From: Amyloporia xantha
Lineage: Eukaryota; Basidiomycota; Agaricomycetes; Polyporales; Adustoporiaceae
Assembly: GCA_036971615.1 (NCBI GenBank)
Contig: JAYKKR010000007.1
Span: 1,240,001-1,304,000 of the forward strand
Direction of reading: 5' to 3'
Length of the DNA: 64,000 nucleotides
Made by a program: the position numbers and the translations under genes. The notes under the pieces are model-generated. The model was not told where the DNA came from, did no database searches, and worked only from the letters and a program-made list of their open reading frames with translations. Shown piece by piece: positions 47,988 through 59,254 of the stretch; within the stretch, counting starts at the first letter, position 1; the number at the start of each line of letters is the position of its first letter.

Positions 47988-50187
47988 ATGAGCTCGGGGG
48001 ATACCTCTTCTACCCCGCTATCAAAAGAGGCACAATCGTCGAGTTCAGGTGTGTTGGTAGAAATATAGACTACATGACGAGAATGTTGATCCAACCCGTC
48101 CGCAGAAGAGCCCCTGAAGGGCCTTAAGAGGAACTACTTGAGTCTTCTACCCCAAGTGCAAATCATCGAAATATGTCTCGCATTCGAACAGCATGTACCC
48201 TCCCAGGTTCTCGACACTATATGGCCCACGGACCTTGAAGCCGCGATTCTTGCTCTGAAGAAGAGCACACCACCGTCAACCAACGCCACAGTCGTCGCAG
48301 TCAAGACCTTACCATGGACGCATCCTCAGCCCACTATCGCTGCTGATGTTCCCTCGCAGCAGGTGCACCCACCAGGTCAGAACACTAGAGAGAATGGCCC
48401 TCCGCCAATGGGTTCGTTGATGGACGACACATCAACGCGGCATTCTACTCCTGCACTATCTGCCGAAAAGTCCTCCGCCACAGCCTTCCAAGGTCCTGTT
48501 GCTTCGACATCAACCTCTCCAGCGTCTACCTCACAATCCCTGCCCGCGGCCAATTCACAACCTACTTCACATACTACAACCTCCCAGCCTTTGAACGCCC
48601 TGCCCCAACCCCTTGCACCCTACCCTTACGCGCCGTACGGATACACCCCTCCGAACCAACCCCAGCAACCCGCATATCCTCACACGCCATACTATCCATC
48701 TCCCCATGCATATCCTTACCCCTATCCTGGCTATCCTCCGCCTTACCCTTCATCGTCATCTGGCCACACGCACGGGCAAGCACCACAACCGCACTATCCC
48801 CTCGCACACCTCTCCCGTGATTCACCGTCTCATCATGCGTCCGTCGCTGGTCCATCAGCTCCATCACCAGGGCCTCCGCCTCCGCCCACAGACGACTTGC
48901 CTTCGTACGAGGAGATGATTGTGGAGGCGCTGCTCGAGATGGGAGATCCAGAGGGCGCCGCTCCGAAGGATTTATTTACGTGGATGGCTTCACGGTATCC
49001 GCTGCAGACCAATTTCAGGCCAAGCGCGAGCCAGGCATTGCAGAAGGCGTACAAGCGGGGTCGCCTGGAGAAGAGGGCAGGTGGGCGATATCGTCTCAAC
49101 CCGACGTGGGAAGGTGGTGCGGTGAGTGACAGGTTTTGTATCGCAAGAGGGTTACTTCCCTCAAGTGGTCTCAGTAAATCTCATATGTAGTATTATATTC
49201 TAGACATCCAAACGGACAACCCGCCGACCGCAAACTCTTGCGCAGACGACATATGCGATGCATCACCCCCCTCAGCCTCCATCTTCGCCCTTCACAAATG
49301 CTCCCCTCACACACCACCATCAGCCACAGCACCAGCAGTATGCTCATACTAATAACTCGCCTGCGCCAAGTTCATATCCTGTGTATCCATATGGTTATCC
49401 GGCAGCAGGATATCCTCCGTATGGTGCTCCTGGATACTCATCTTATCCTCCTCCGCCGGACGCTACGGCCGCGCAAGAGAGACCATCAATACAGTCATCT
49501 ACAACCGCACCTGCAGTTCCTACGACTACAGCTGCGGCGTCCAACCTCGCAGCAGCATCCCCGTCAAACGCGGCTCCGGCAGCGAAGGAAGGGGAGAAGG
49601 TCGGGCCGCCAGAAGGTGATGCAGGTGCTTGGCAGGCCGCACAGCATATCCTGGAAGCGATCAATTTCGGTTCGCTGGAACTGCTAGACCAAGAGGGAGG
49701 ATCATCTTCTGCTGCGGGTGCATCACATCTGCCTCCGGTCGTTGCCAGCGCGGGCTTTGACTTTTCTTCTGTGGCGAGCAGGAGCTCATCTGCCGTGCGT
49801 ACGGCTCTCACGGATGACGAGCGTGCCTCTTTGCAAGCGCAGCTGGCGCTCTTGGCTGCTCAGTTGGTTGAGATTGCGGACGCAGAGGACGAAGAAGAGG
49901 AAGAGGAGGAGGCAGATGTCGTGCCCGTCCCGCAACCTTTGACTTCCTCAAACGATGCCCCGCGCGCCAATACCACAGGCGAGGACAAGAGCACGGATAT
50001 GAGCGTACCCCAGTCCTCGGAGCAGTTTACAGCTGAGGATGATGCTCTGCAGGCGGTCTTGATGGGAGTAACTAGTCAACTTGGGAATGCGAGCGCAGGG
50101 GCAGAGGAGGAGGAGGAGAGTGACGAGGACGGGGATATGGAAATGGTGGAAGTTCCCGCTTATCCGGGCACTGCGTTACGGACTTGA
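47988..50187 (+). CDS. Linker-histone H15-domain protein with Pro/Tyr-rich and acidic regions
   Basis: Exons 47988-48048, 48106-49121 and 49204-50187 close at 687 codons, 686 aa. A short N-terminal helical segment (LLPQVQIIEICLAFEQHV, then TDLEAAILALKK) precedes about 130 residues of Ser/Thr/Pro and Pro/Tyr-rich repeats (PYPYPGYPPPYP). Residues about 285-357 form a winged-helix H15 domain: SYEEMIVEALLEMGDPEGAA, then KDLFTWMASRYP, ASQALQKAYKRGRLEK and GGRYRLNP. It is followed by a basic KRTTRRPQ patch, a second Pro/Tyr/Gln-rich stretch and an acidic tail. H15 domains bind nucleosomal linker DNA. The size and disordered flanks are unlike a classical histone H1, so it is more likely a chromatin-associated regulator in the nucleus. 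The short first exon is supported by phase. Confidence 0.8.
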
Positions 50188-50621
50188 AAGTTCGATTGCA
50201 GTCGTCGGACTTCTTGTTCTATAGCTAAGCTAGTCACTATATGGGCCTTATTGAAGGTTGTCTCACTATTACTGAATGTCGAAACTATCGACGTGTCGAT
50301 CATTCGTGATGCCCTTCTAGGACCTTGCAATTGTCCCACTGATATGTGGCGTTGGAAAAGGTGGTTGCAAGTATATTGGATATCTCTTCGGGTAGCGCAC
50401 TTCCGCTTGCCATAACTTTACCCTCTGCGGCCCGTACGGTGTCAACACGATGCATTGGATATCTGTCCCCCGGCATTCATCCTCTCAACCCGGTGTTTCT
50501 CATTTATCCCGATCGTTGTGGTATAAGTAGCAGCAGATGATCACGATTAGATCGCCCGACTTGCTCTCCACCGCATTCTACTATCCGGACTCTGTTCTGT
50601 TGTACATCCTCGTAGCCTGCC
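50188..50621. promoter_or_regulatory. Spacer between the H15 and RidA genes
   Basis: 434 bp containing the 3' UTR of the H15 gene and the promoter of the RidA-family gene. No other feature is seen. Confidence 0.4.
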
Positions 50622-51165
50622 ATGAAGACCTGCGTAACCAGTAGCGAGGCAGTCCCGCCTCTTCCCTTTTATTGTGCGTATTCTACTCACTATGCAGGAC
50701 GAGTTGTTATCTTACAATCATCGTCGCAGCACATGCGACTGTCTCTGGAAAGACGGTGTATGTCTCGGGAAGTATCGGTTGTGACAAGGACTTCAAACTC
50801 GCGGGGGGTCTTGAGGAACAAGCGGTAAGGATGTCATCGGTTCTCTGACGGCCAGTCACTAACTTCTAGCAAATATAGCGTGCTGGAATTGAGAACATGT
50901 TAAAGATCGTGCGATCTGCCGGCGCCGATGTGCAGAACATCCTTAAGGTGAACATATACTTGACAAACCTGCAACAAGACTTCGCACCTATGAACAAGAT
51001 TTACGCCGAGGTAATGTCCTTTTTTGCTGTGGCAGAACCCCTACTCTGATGCTCCTCACCACGTAGGTGTTCCGGGAGAGTCCACCAGCACGAACATGTG
51101 TCGGGGTCGCAACTCTGCCACTAGGAGCATGCTTCGAGATTGAGTGCGTCTGCGAGCTTCCGTGA
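50622..51165 (+). CDS. RidA/YjgF/YER057c/UK114-family reactive imine deaminase
   Basis: RidA enzymes hydrolyse reactive 2-aminoacrylate and other enamine/imine by-products of PLP enzymes to keto acids and ammonia, protecting metabolic enzymes in the cytosol or mitochondrion. Four exons (50622-50673, 50730-50824, 50879-51010, 51067-51165) with three canonical introns give 126 codons, 125 aa, the usual family length. Motifs in order: PPLPFYSHATVSGKTVYVSG, the substrate-site region SIGCDKDFKLAGG, VKVNIYL-like LKVNIYLTNL, and PARTCVGVATLPLGACFEIE. The last contains the conserved substrate-carboxylate Arg (residue 102) and the catalytic-region Glu119. The N-terminus is short, with no clear mitochondrial presequence, which favours a cytosolic form. 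Every exon is short. Confidence 0.92.
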
Positions 51166-52033
51166 TGGACATCGAATCACACGGATGAGAGCCGAGTTAT
51201 AAACAAAAAGGATGCTGTAAAATAGTGTTATATGGGAAGGATCTTCGATGCGTCCCGTCACATTCTATTGATTCTCTCCGTGGATGTGGGGAACATCTGC
51301 TCAGTGTCGAAGATGCCAATGGTGGTGGTCGACTACCCTCGCGTGGTTGTACAACCCGTCATCATACATGCTAACCGTGCGGGACAGCCCCGACCATCGA
51401 TGATGGTGTTAAATTCAATTTCATTAAGGAAGGCGGACATGCCTATGCAGACCACCAGATTCCAGACGATTCTTCGATCATGGCGATGATCTATTGTAAT
51501 ATCAATAGGAGAAATCGGGTTTGGATACTACCAACGTGCAGAAAAGTGCTTCTGAAACATTGACTCTGTAATTAAGGCAAAGGAGTAAAAGGAAGGCAAA
51601 CGTCACACAGCTACCAAATCGTATTGGGCACTATCGTTACTTCACCGTGAAAAACTTCGTCCTATGTAGGTAACCCTGCCAGGTCCGCAAAGGTCGCTGC
51701 AGGTTCTCGGGGGGGTGTTACATCTGTGAATAATACGCAAATCAATCAATAAATTTCTGTAGCACTCGGGATCACATCGCTTTATACAAGACTGTAGCAC
51801 CAACTTATAGTGGACCTGTAGAGATGAACATTGTTTCTGGATTCAAGATCGCCTTTTAAACTGAAGTAATGCTGCAACTCCCGAATCTAGATTCCAGAAA
51901 TTTCAGGAGATTTCTCATCACGTGGGGTCATAAGGACGATCGCGACGCGTACGTACGGTGCCTGCGCCTCTGAGTCCTTCTCTATCCTATCCCACTCACC
52001 GATCATATATTGCCCCAATATTATTATTTTATC
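51166..52033. other. Intergenic, no supported gene
   Basis: AT-rich 870-bp spacer with only an 85-codon ORF (51232-51489, +) lacking any recognisable feature. The right end is the promoter of the PPPDE-thioredoxin-PUL gene. Confidence 0.4.
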
Positions 52034-54490
52034 ATGTCGCACCAAGTGCAACTATACGTGTATGATTTGAGCAATGGTATGGCGAAGCAGCTCTCGCGGC
52101 AACTCACAGGAAGGCAGATCGACGGCGTTTGGTGCGTCACCATGACCGGTTGCGAGTGTGGCTGATACTGAGGTGAAAGTTAGGCATACCTCGGTAGTTA
52201 TCTTCGGAAAGGAGATATTTTATGGCCAAGGAATTTGCGAAACATACCCAGGACAGTCCCATGTACGTGCATTCACTTCAGATTCATTACTCGAATGTAT
52301 CGCTTAACTTCCGGAAAGCATGGAAAGCCGTTGCAGATCGTGGATATGGGGGAGACAGCGATTGACGAAGAGACTTTCAATGAATATCTCAATGAGATGC
52401 GGCAGCATTACACGGCTGATAAGGTGAGTATTCTTAACGGTCTGTGAGATATATGCGTCTAACTTCGAGTTTCCATTACCGCAGTACCATCTATTAGGTG
52501 AGACAGCCACTACTAGGATACACCTTGAAGCATGGCTGACTATCTATACTCTGTTAGAATTCAACTGTAACTCCTTCACCAATGACTGTATCGGATTCCT
52601 GACCGGCGGCTCCATACCGTCCTGGATCAAAGGTAACCCCGACTGCTCAGTTGTGTTCCTATTATTTTTCAATTTGTATCTGCAGATTTACCTTCTGACT
52701 TCCTCTCTACCCCATTCGGGGCCGCCTTACGACCTACAATTGATGCTATGTTCCGTCGTCCTGTTCCGGGCGCCGCTCCTACGCCTGCCACTCTACAGCC
52801 CTTCACCCGATGCAACGGCCGCTGCGATATCCGCATCGCCCAATCCCGCTCTTGCCGCCACTTTACTCCAGGCAGTCGCATCCCGAGCATTATCTCCTAC
52901 CATGCCTACTTCATCTACTTCTGCTACACTTACCCCGTCTTCATCATCGGCATCAGCATCAACGGTCTCTGCCCCAATACATATCTGTACTAACCCCTCA
53001 TCATTACACACACTCTTACGTTCGCATCGCGCGGCCATTGTTTTCTTTACCAGTGCAACATGTGGGCCGTGCCGCATGATTGAGCCTCTATTTGAGGATC
53101 TTGCCCACTCGAAGACTCACGGAAGCGGCGCAGACAGGGCTGCTTTTGTTAAAGTCGATATGGCAGTCGGCATGGGCGGCCAAGTAGCGGCGGAATGGGG
53201 CATCAGAGTAACCCCGACATTCTTGTTTTTCTTGGATGGAAAGAAGGTATGAGCGATCGTTATGTATACCGGCCAAACATACTCATTGACCAATTTGGCG
53301 GCAGACACATGAATTCAACGGTGCAGACCCGGCTGAGCTTCGCACCCAAGTAGACTTGTTGCTGTACCAAGCCTTCCCACGTATGTTCGTGCCTATGTCA
53401 CACCTGCCAGACTGCCCTAATTTCTACATTGATGAAGCGCATCCGCACACTTCACTCGGTCTCCCGGCCGTGGAGGCACTGTCTACTAATCCAATCATTT
53501 TTACACAAGTACCGGCAATCGATAATGTTCTCGCCAAGCTGAACTCTTTCGTCGATACGTCCCCGTCTCCTGAAACTAAAGCTGCCAAGGATAAGCTTTC
53601 GCACTCGTTCCCCTTATACCTTAAGGCCCGCTTCCCCACAGCCGACAAAGGTCCAAAAGTTCCTCCAAACCTCAATGCGAACCCCCAACTCGTATCAGGT
53701 TGGGCGGAGACGACGCGCGTACTTGCGGATGCCCTACCTCCTGCACAACTTTTCCCACTCGTAGATTTGTGGAGACTTGCCCTCCTTGATGGCTCCGTAG
53801 CCTCATGGTGTGCAACTGCCCCGTCGTCTGTGAATCCTGTCCATATATTCATCGACAAAGCCAATCAGGTGCTGGGCGGAGCACCGGGGGATGCACGGAA
53901 CTACAATCTAGTCGTCCTTCGGATGCTCGCAAACACGTTCGCGTCCTCCGCTTTGGCCCACAGTCTACTTTCGGCGGCCGGAAAACGTACTGAGACAACA
54001 AAGGTACTGGTGTCAAGTCTGCTGTATTCGGATGCCGCAGTGCGGACTGCAGCAGCTAGCGTTGCGTTCAATGTCGCCGCGTTCCTCCAAAAGGGTAGGG
54101 TGGATAAGGTGAGGGGTGCTAGCGCAGCGACAAACGGCGATGTCGAGGAAGACGGGGATTGGGAAGTGGAACTTGTGAGTGCCGTACTCGAAGCGATCTC
54201 AAACGAGGTACAATCCGAGGAAGTTGGTGCGTGGTCACCCATTGTCAGAGCATCGATCCTTGTCACTAATTGGGTGGTACTGGGTAGTTCATCGGTTGAC
54301 TGCTGCACTCGCGTTCTTGTTGCGCCTTTCGCCTGTGTATGAGTCCCAGCTTGTCCCATTCTTAGAGGTTCTCCAGGCGCGAGAGACTCTAAAGAGCAAG
54401 CTAGCCAATGGAGGATGCGGGAAGGAAGGTGTACAGAAGAAAGAAGTGAAGATACTGCTAGATGAAGTCGCGGAGAAGTTGTGCCCATGA
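52034..54490 (+). CDS. PPPDE (DeSI-type) peptidase - thioredoxin - PUL domain fusion
   Basis: About 665 aa in nine exons: 52034-52131, 52184-52262, 52319-52423, 52485-52497 (a 13-nt micro-exon), 52558-52632, 52686-53246, 53305-53380, 53438-54226, 54288-54490. Residues 1-120 are a PPPDE papain-fold isopeptidase, with His34 in GVWHTSVV and Cys102 in FNCNSFTND as the likely catalytic pair; the family removes SUMO or ubiquitin. A thioredoxin domain follows (VFFTSATCGPCRMIEPLF, CGPC at about 248-251, and cis-Pro in GIRVTPTFLFF). The C-terminal roughly 300 residues are an Armadillo-like PUL domain (Doa1/PLAP type), which binds the Cdc48/p97 tail. This suggests a Cdc48-linked protein quality-control role. 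The frame changes by one base near 52798-52809 (CCCTTCACCC), where one C seems extra. The 57-nt intron at 53381-53437 is stop-free and in frame. Confidence 0.9.
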
Positions 54491-55336
54491 ATGGAGAGGC
54501 TTGGAATATCATCTGCTGGGATGGACTATGGAGTCTTCTGTAATATTTCCCGAACATTTTGGATGAATTGTTTCATGACTTGCTTGTTGTTATTGACGTT
54601 ATTCTTCCTCAAAAAGACGTCCTAGACGATCGCAAAGAAATCAATGGCTGCGTGACTGACAACGGTATTGCATCTGCCACAGACTACTCCTGTGTATGAT
54701 GTACATGTCCAGGTCATTCGGAATAAGCACACTGTGTTCGGCATAATTTCCTCTGGTGTGTCGTGGTGTGTCGAGGTTGTAGTTGATCAAGAGTACTTTG
54801 AGAGCGAGGGGGTCGGACTTGTATACGTACTGCATAGTACATATAGTAGATTGTAATATCGTCGAGTTCGAACGTCTCGACTCGACAATTCGAGTATTTA
54901 TGCCGCTCCTTCCATGACGACGCAAGTTGTGCTTTCGGCCATCACCTTATCGGTGAATGCGTCAACGGTCGCCTATCATTGTTGACATGTTCTTAGAGCA
55001 GTTCCTATAGCTAAATAGCTTTCGGACAACTTGCCTGTGACACTCGGGCTGGAAGGTCGACTTTCGACGTCCTCTGGATACATATGTTGTTCTTCGAAGA
55101 GACACTGAACCTATATAAGCTAGTAGGTGGGACTCTTTCATAAATCGCCTACATGGCAGCTGGAGTTATATAATTGATGGTTCTTCTAGAGATTCTGTCG
55201 TATCACTGTCATCGTGACGCTGTTGTTCAATACGTGTGCACTGTGCAAATACCGGTTGGTCGATGGATTCCTCTATATCCCTCACTTACAATGCTTACCT
55301 CGTCTCGAACACAATTGTAATTACACTTGTTCCAGG
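54491..55336. promoter_or_regulatory. Intergenic; promoter of the second F-box gene
   Basis: No coding sequence. A TATATAAG box lies at 55112-55119, about 220 bp before the F-box ATG. A short doubled GTGGTGTGTCG-like motif is seen near 54756-54775. Confidence 0.45.
55112..55119 (+). promoter_or_regulatory. TATA-like box of the second F-box gene
   Basis: TATATAAG about 220 bp upstream of the ATG at 55337, a plausible core promoter element allowing a 5' UTR of roughly 150-190 nt. Confidence 0.35.
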
Positions 55337-56688
55337 ATGGCATTGTCACGAGTGCGGAAATGGAGGAATAGCTTTGCACTTGGCCTGCACTCCAGGAAGA
55401 CGATCCATGCCCCAGAGATACAACCCCTTACCCCGACCGAGGGCTTCCCAAGGCTCCCTCCAGAGCTCTGCGACAGGATCATTGACTACCTTCACGATGA
55501 TAGGCAAGCGCTCGCGGTATGCAACCTCACCTGTCGCTCCTGGGTTCCCGCATCTCGCTTCCACCACTTTCGGTGCGTACACCTGACCCCCGCGAATTGC
55601 GCGAGGTTCGAAGAGCTCTTGGAGACAACGCCTGCCGTTGCACGCTATGTCGCAGATTTAACAGTCGACTTTCCAAGCATGTTCTATTTACGCAACAAAA
55701 AGGCTCGAGAACAGCTTCCGCAGCTGTTGAAGCGGGTCTTCGTATATCTGCAGTGGGTGACTATTTTGAAGATACGTGAGGTGAACGTCAGTGCCAAAAC
55801 CATAGATCTCTTCGCTACTCTATCCACAACTGTCGAGTGCTTGGAATTTGGCTACCTCGCTGCCAAGGATGAGGGTTTACTTACAAAATTGGTCTGCTCA
55901 TTCCCACACCTCCAGACGTTGAAGTTACCCTGCTTTACCTTTCTTGGCCATGGCGCAGTATCCCTGATCGAACAGCCTAACAATTTACCTCCCATGCTGC
56001 GTAGTCTGCAGCTCAGGCTTCCTTACTCGGAGTATGCAGATAGAGCCGTTCAGTGGCTTGTCGGCCAATCCATACTTCAGAAGTTACAAGAACTGGAAAT
56101 ATGTGTCGTTGTACATGACAGCTTGTCTTTACATGCTCTCGCTGCATTGTTCCTTGCATTGGGTCCGTCATTCGGAAGTCTGGAGGTCGACTTGAGTCGT
56201 ACGATACCTTTACAAGGTAAGCCTCACCTTCATAGATATATATGCTATATATGTTGTATGACTTCGGATGTACAGATGTTCAATTTGACTTGGTGAAGTG
56301 CACCAACCTTCGTCACATTCGATTCGCAATATCGCCAAGGCATCAATCGCCACATTATCGTTGGTTGGATTCCAGGGTCTTTCATCCATGTCCGACAAAT
56401 GTGGCTACCTTCTTGTCGCGGATCAAGACTCGAAGTGTTCAAACTATCGTCTTCTCCATGAGACCGCGATATATAGAAGGCTTGCATGACCTTGCATGGA
56501 TTGAGGAGGTGGCACTCCCGCTATCATGCCCCGAGTTCAGCCAGCTGCAGAATGTCATATTTGAAATAATCGGTGGACGATACGAAAGGGAGATTCGGAG
56601 TTTTATCAAGAAGGAAATCCCGGAACTATGCGTACGCGGCATTGTTTCAGTACGATCTGTAGCACCATGGGACCCATGGGCATGTTAG
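55337..56688 (+). CDS. F-box protein
   Basis: Two exons (55337-56216, 56276-56688) joined by a 59-nt intron (GTAAGC...TACAG) in phase 1 give 431 codons, 430 aa. Residues about 35-82 are an F-box: FPRLPPELCDRIIDYLHDDR, ALAVCNLTCRSWVPASR and a hydrophobic helix end, HHFRCVHL. The remainder is a degenerate leucine-rich region (LKIREVNVSAKTIDL, LQTLKLPCFTFL, LRSLQLRLPYS) of the agaricomycete F-box type. It would be an SCF ubiquitin-ligase adaptor. The frame is open upstream of 55337, but the ATG there is the first that leads into a plausible N-terminus (MALSRVRKWRNSF), and the upstream part is low in coding character. The target is unknown. It is not obviously a duplicate of the F-box gene at 24 kb. 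Confidence 0.78.
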
Positions 56689-59254
56689 CACGGTGTCATA
56701 TGTGCTAGATATAAAGTGCAGGTATGTTCTTATCTACTAAGGATGGTGTATCATATGCTAATTTGAGATTTCGCCGCAGTCGCTCATGTTGCACGGAACA
56801 GAAGTCATTTTCATTTCGATCGGACTAATATTAACGCCTGAGAGATGGTCTCCTCCAGAGTCTGATACTCATTAATCTCCTCGTATATCTCTATTACCTA
56901 CCCTACTCGTCCGGTTTCATTATCGAGGTATATAGTTAGCAGTACGTTTTATCATGCCTATGATGTTTCGCCAGTCACCGACCTAGTCTTACTCCGTTCA
57001 ATATGGATCATATCGTGTTGTGTAGACTGGCGCCATCCCTCAACTGAAAAATGATGCGGGTGAATGCTTGACTCGTTAGGTAAATTTTCGTTTCTAGACA
57101 AACCCTTTTACTGAATGGAATTGGTACGTGCAACAATCTCTCGAACGCATCGGAGTCTTTGTAGGCCATCAGGACACCGAAAGAGCCCCGCGGTCCAAAA
57201 GCCGTCCCTGACCCAGTGCACTGCTGGTGTCTATCGTAATACACAATGAAGTATCAGCGGTCTCTTGGTCGACCGGAGAACCCCATGTATCCGCGATGAT
57301 GCTTTGGTCGCGCTATAAATACCAATTTCTGGCTATATCCATCCGGAAAACTGGAATGCGTTCAACCCAAATGTTGAACCCAATCTGACTGACAGTAGAA
57401 ATACGCTGCGCCGCTTCGCAGGCCCATAAGAGAACATTTGAATATGTTGACCTGCTCATTTGAGAGATCAATGAATGCATTTCTGATCTTGATCACACGA
57501 GAAACTAACATCGCACCATATGAATGAGAGATCAGCGTTCCAAAGATGGGGTGGAGATGAGTATCAGTCGCTGACCGCACACTGAGGCATGTACGCCAGG
57601 TGCCCGACCCTGCGATTTAGATCTAGTTAGTACATGAAAAATGGAAGTGGGTGCCGTTGACGGCTGGCATTCACCTTGAAGAACTCCTCTTGGGTAAGGC
57701 CTGTGCCATGCACTTCGCTGTCAAGTATACAGTATCCTTGGGAGTATCTTCCATTTATGTGCGGTTGGTTCCGAACTGCGTTCTGCTATACGTTCAGGTT
57801 TACCGATCTGAACTTGGTCAGAATGCCGGAGCTGGAGCGGAATCCTCAACAGATCCGACAACGACAATTATCTAAAGGACATGTCACGGAAGATAGCGTG
57901 AATATGTGTCGACTCGCGAGCATGGCGGAAAATGAGTGGACAAGATGGCCGAGGTAATTTGAACAGACTATTGTTCTCGAGACGAGAATTGCTGTCTTGC
58001 CATAAGGTTGCTGCGGTAGCAATAAAAGCGCAACGCATCGCCGACGGGATTATACAATATGTGCTTCATGCTGACGCCATTCTACTAGGCCAGTCTCAGG
58101 ACTGTCGGAGTGGCACGGATTACGTCGAATCGAAACTTGGCTCACCGGACGACGGTTACGCGCACTAGTTTCAAAACCGAGGCCTCAGAAGCCAGATAGC
58201 GAAGAGAGCTGTTTCAGCTATGTACGTTATATCGCTAGGCTGGTACTGTTCCTCCGTTACTCCACGAATTGGCAAATAGAAGGAGATTGTGCACGATAAT
58301 ATCCATGAGCAACACGGAGGAAGAACTCATGATAGAGCAGATGGTGACCTGACCCTCTCACGGCAACCTTGTGTTTTCCCTCTACTCATTGCTGCCAAGC
58401 AACTGTTGCGTTTCGTCATGAGAAGAGGTGATATTCCGAGTAATCGTACGTCCTCAGCTGACACCTGCGCCTGTATTGGGCTACACATATGTGCTGCCTC
58501 TGGCATGTTCTTCACACGGCTTGTACTTCATCGAGTATTGGACGGGGTGAAACCGTCGTGTAAACTCCACGAGGTACATGCCTAATTGACTGTTGACTCC
58601 AAACGTACCGCCTAGTCCAAGACGCCGTCTGAGGGCATACACAACATCGGAAGCGAAAGACTAGACACAGACCTGAGATAGAAGAAGTGGCCATCCTCGC
58701 GACATTTTCAGCGTTGAGAATGAGCATACGACTGGTATTCAATTAAACCGTCGGATGATATTAGGTAAGTTCCTTCTAGCGCCGATTTTGTCTTCCGGAT
58801 CCCTGGATCTGTAATCCGAAATTCCGAATGCTCATGAGCCTCTTTTTTTGTTCTCTTCCTCAGCCTGCGCCACCAGAGTGTGATTGCTCATATGACTGTC
58901 GAGACATTGCATGCGAGAGAGGAAAACATAGTAGAGTGGTGTTATCAGTTGCTGTAAATGAAAAGATTAGATCGGTAGACCCGACGAGTAATGAACTAGC
59001 CTACCATGACCAGACGAAAGAGGACTAGCTCTGCCCGGCTGCGCGAGGTCCAAGATTGTTCGAGATGTGCACACGCGCCCGGGCGCTAAGATGCTCTCAG
59101 GAATCATTTCAGCCAGTCCGACCCAGTCGTCGTTCCCATCAAACTGCGAAGGCTCCCCCGCCTCTCGCACTCTTCTAGTGTGTCGCCTCTGCAGGCTGAC
59201 CCTCCACATTCTTTTGTATAACACGTTCATTTTCGCTCCGACAGTTACGACTTC
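56689..59254. other. Gene-free stretch of 2.6 kb
   Basis: No gene is supportable. On the minus strand between about 57.0 and 57.9 kb, several protein-like fragments in different frames are interrupted by stops (for example 57008-57244, 57362-57580 and one ending GTGLTQEEFFK near 57.68 kb). This could be a decayed gene that I cannot name. The right end should hold the SH3 gene promoter. Confidence 0.4.
57000..57900 (-). pseudogene. Possible decayed gene (unidentified)
   Basis: Fragments such as FGTLISHSYGAMLVSRVI (about 57.5 kb) and EVHGTGLTQEEFFKV (about 57.69 kb) look more like protein than chance reading. They lie in different frames without convincing splice sites to join them. No family is recognised; this is a weak call. 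Confidence 0.2.
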
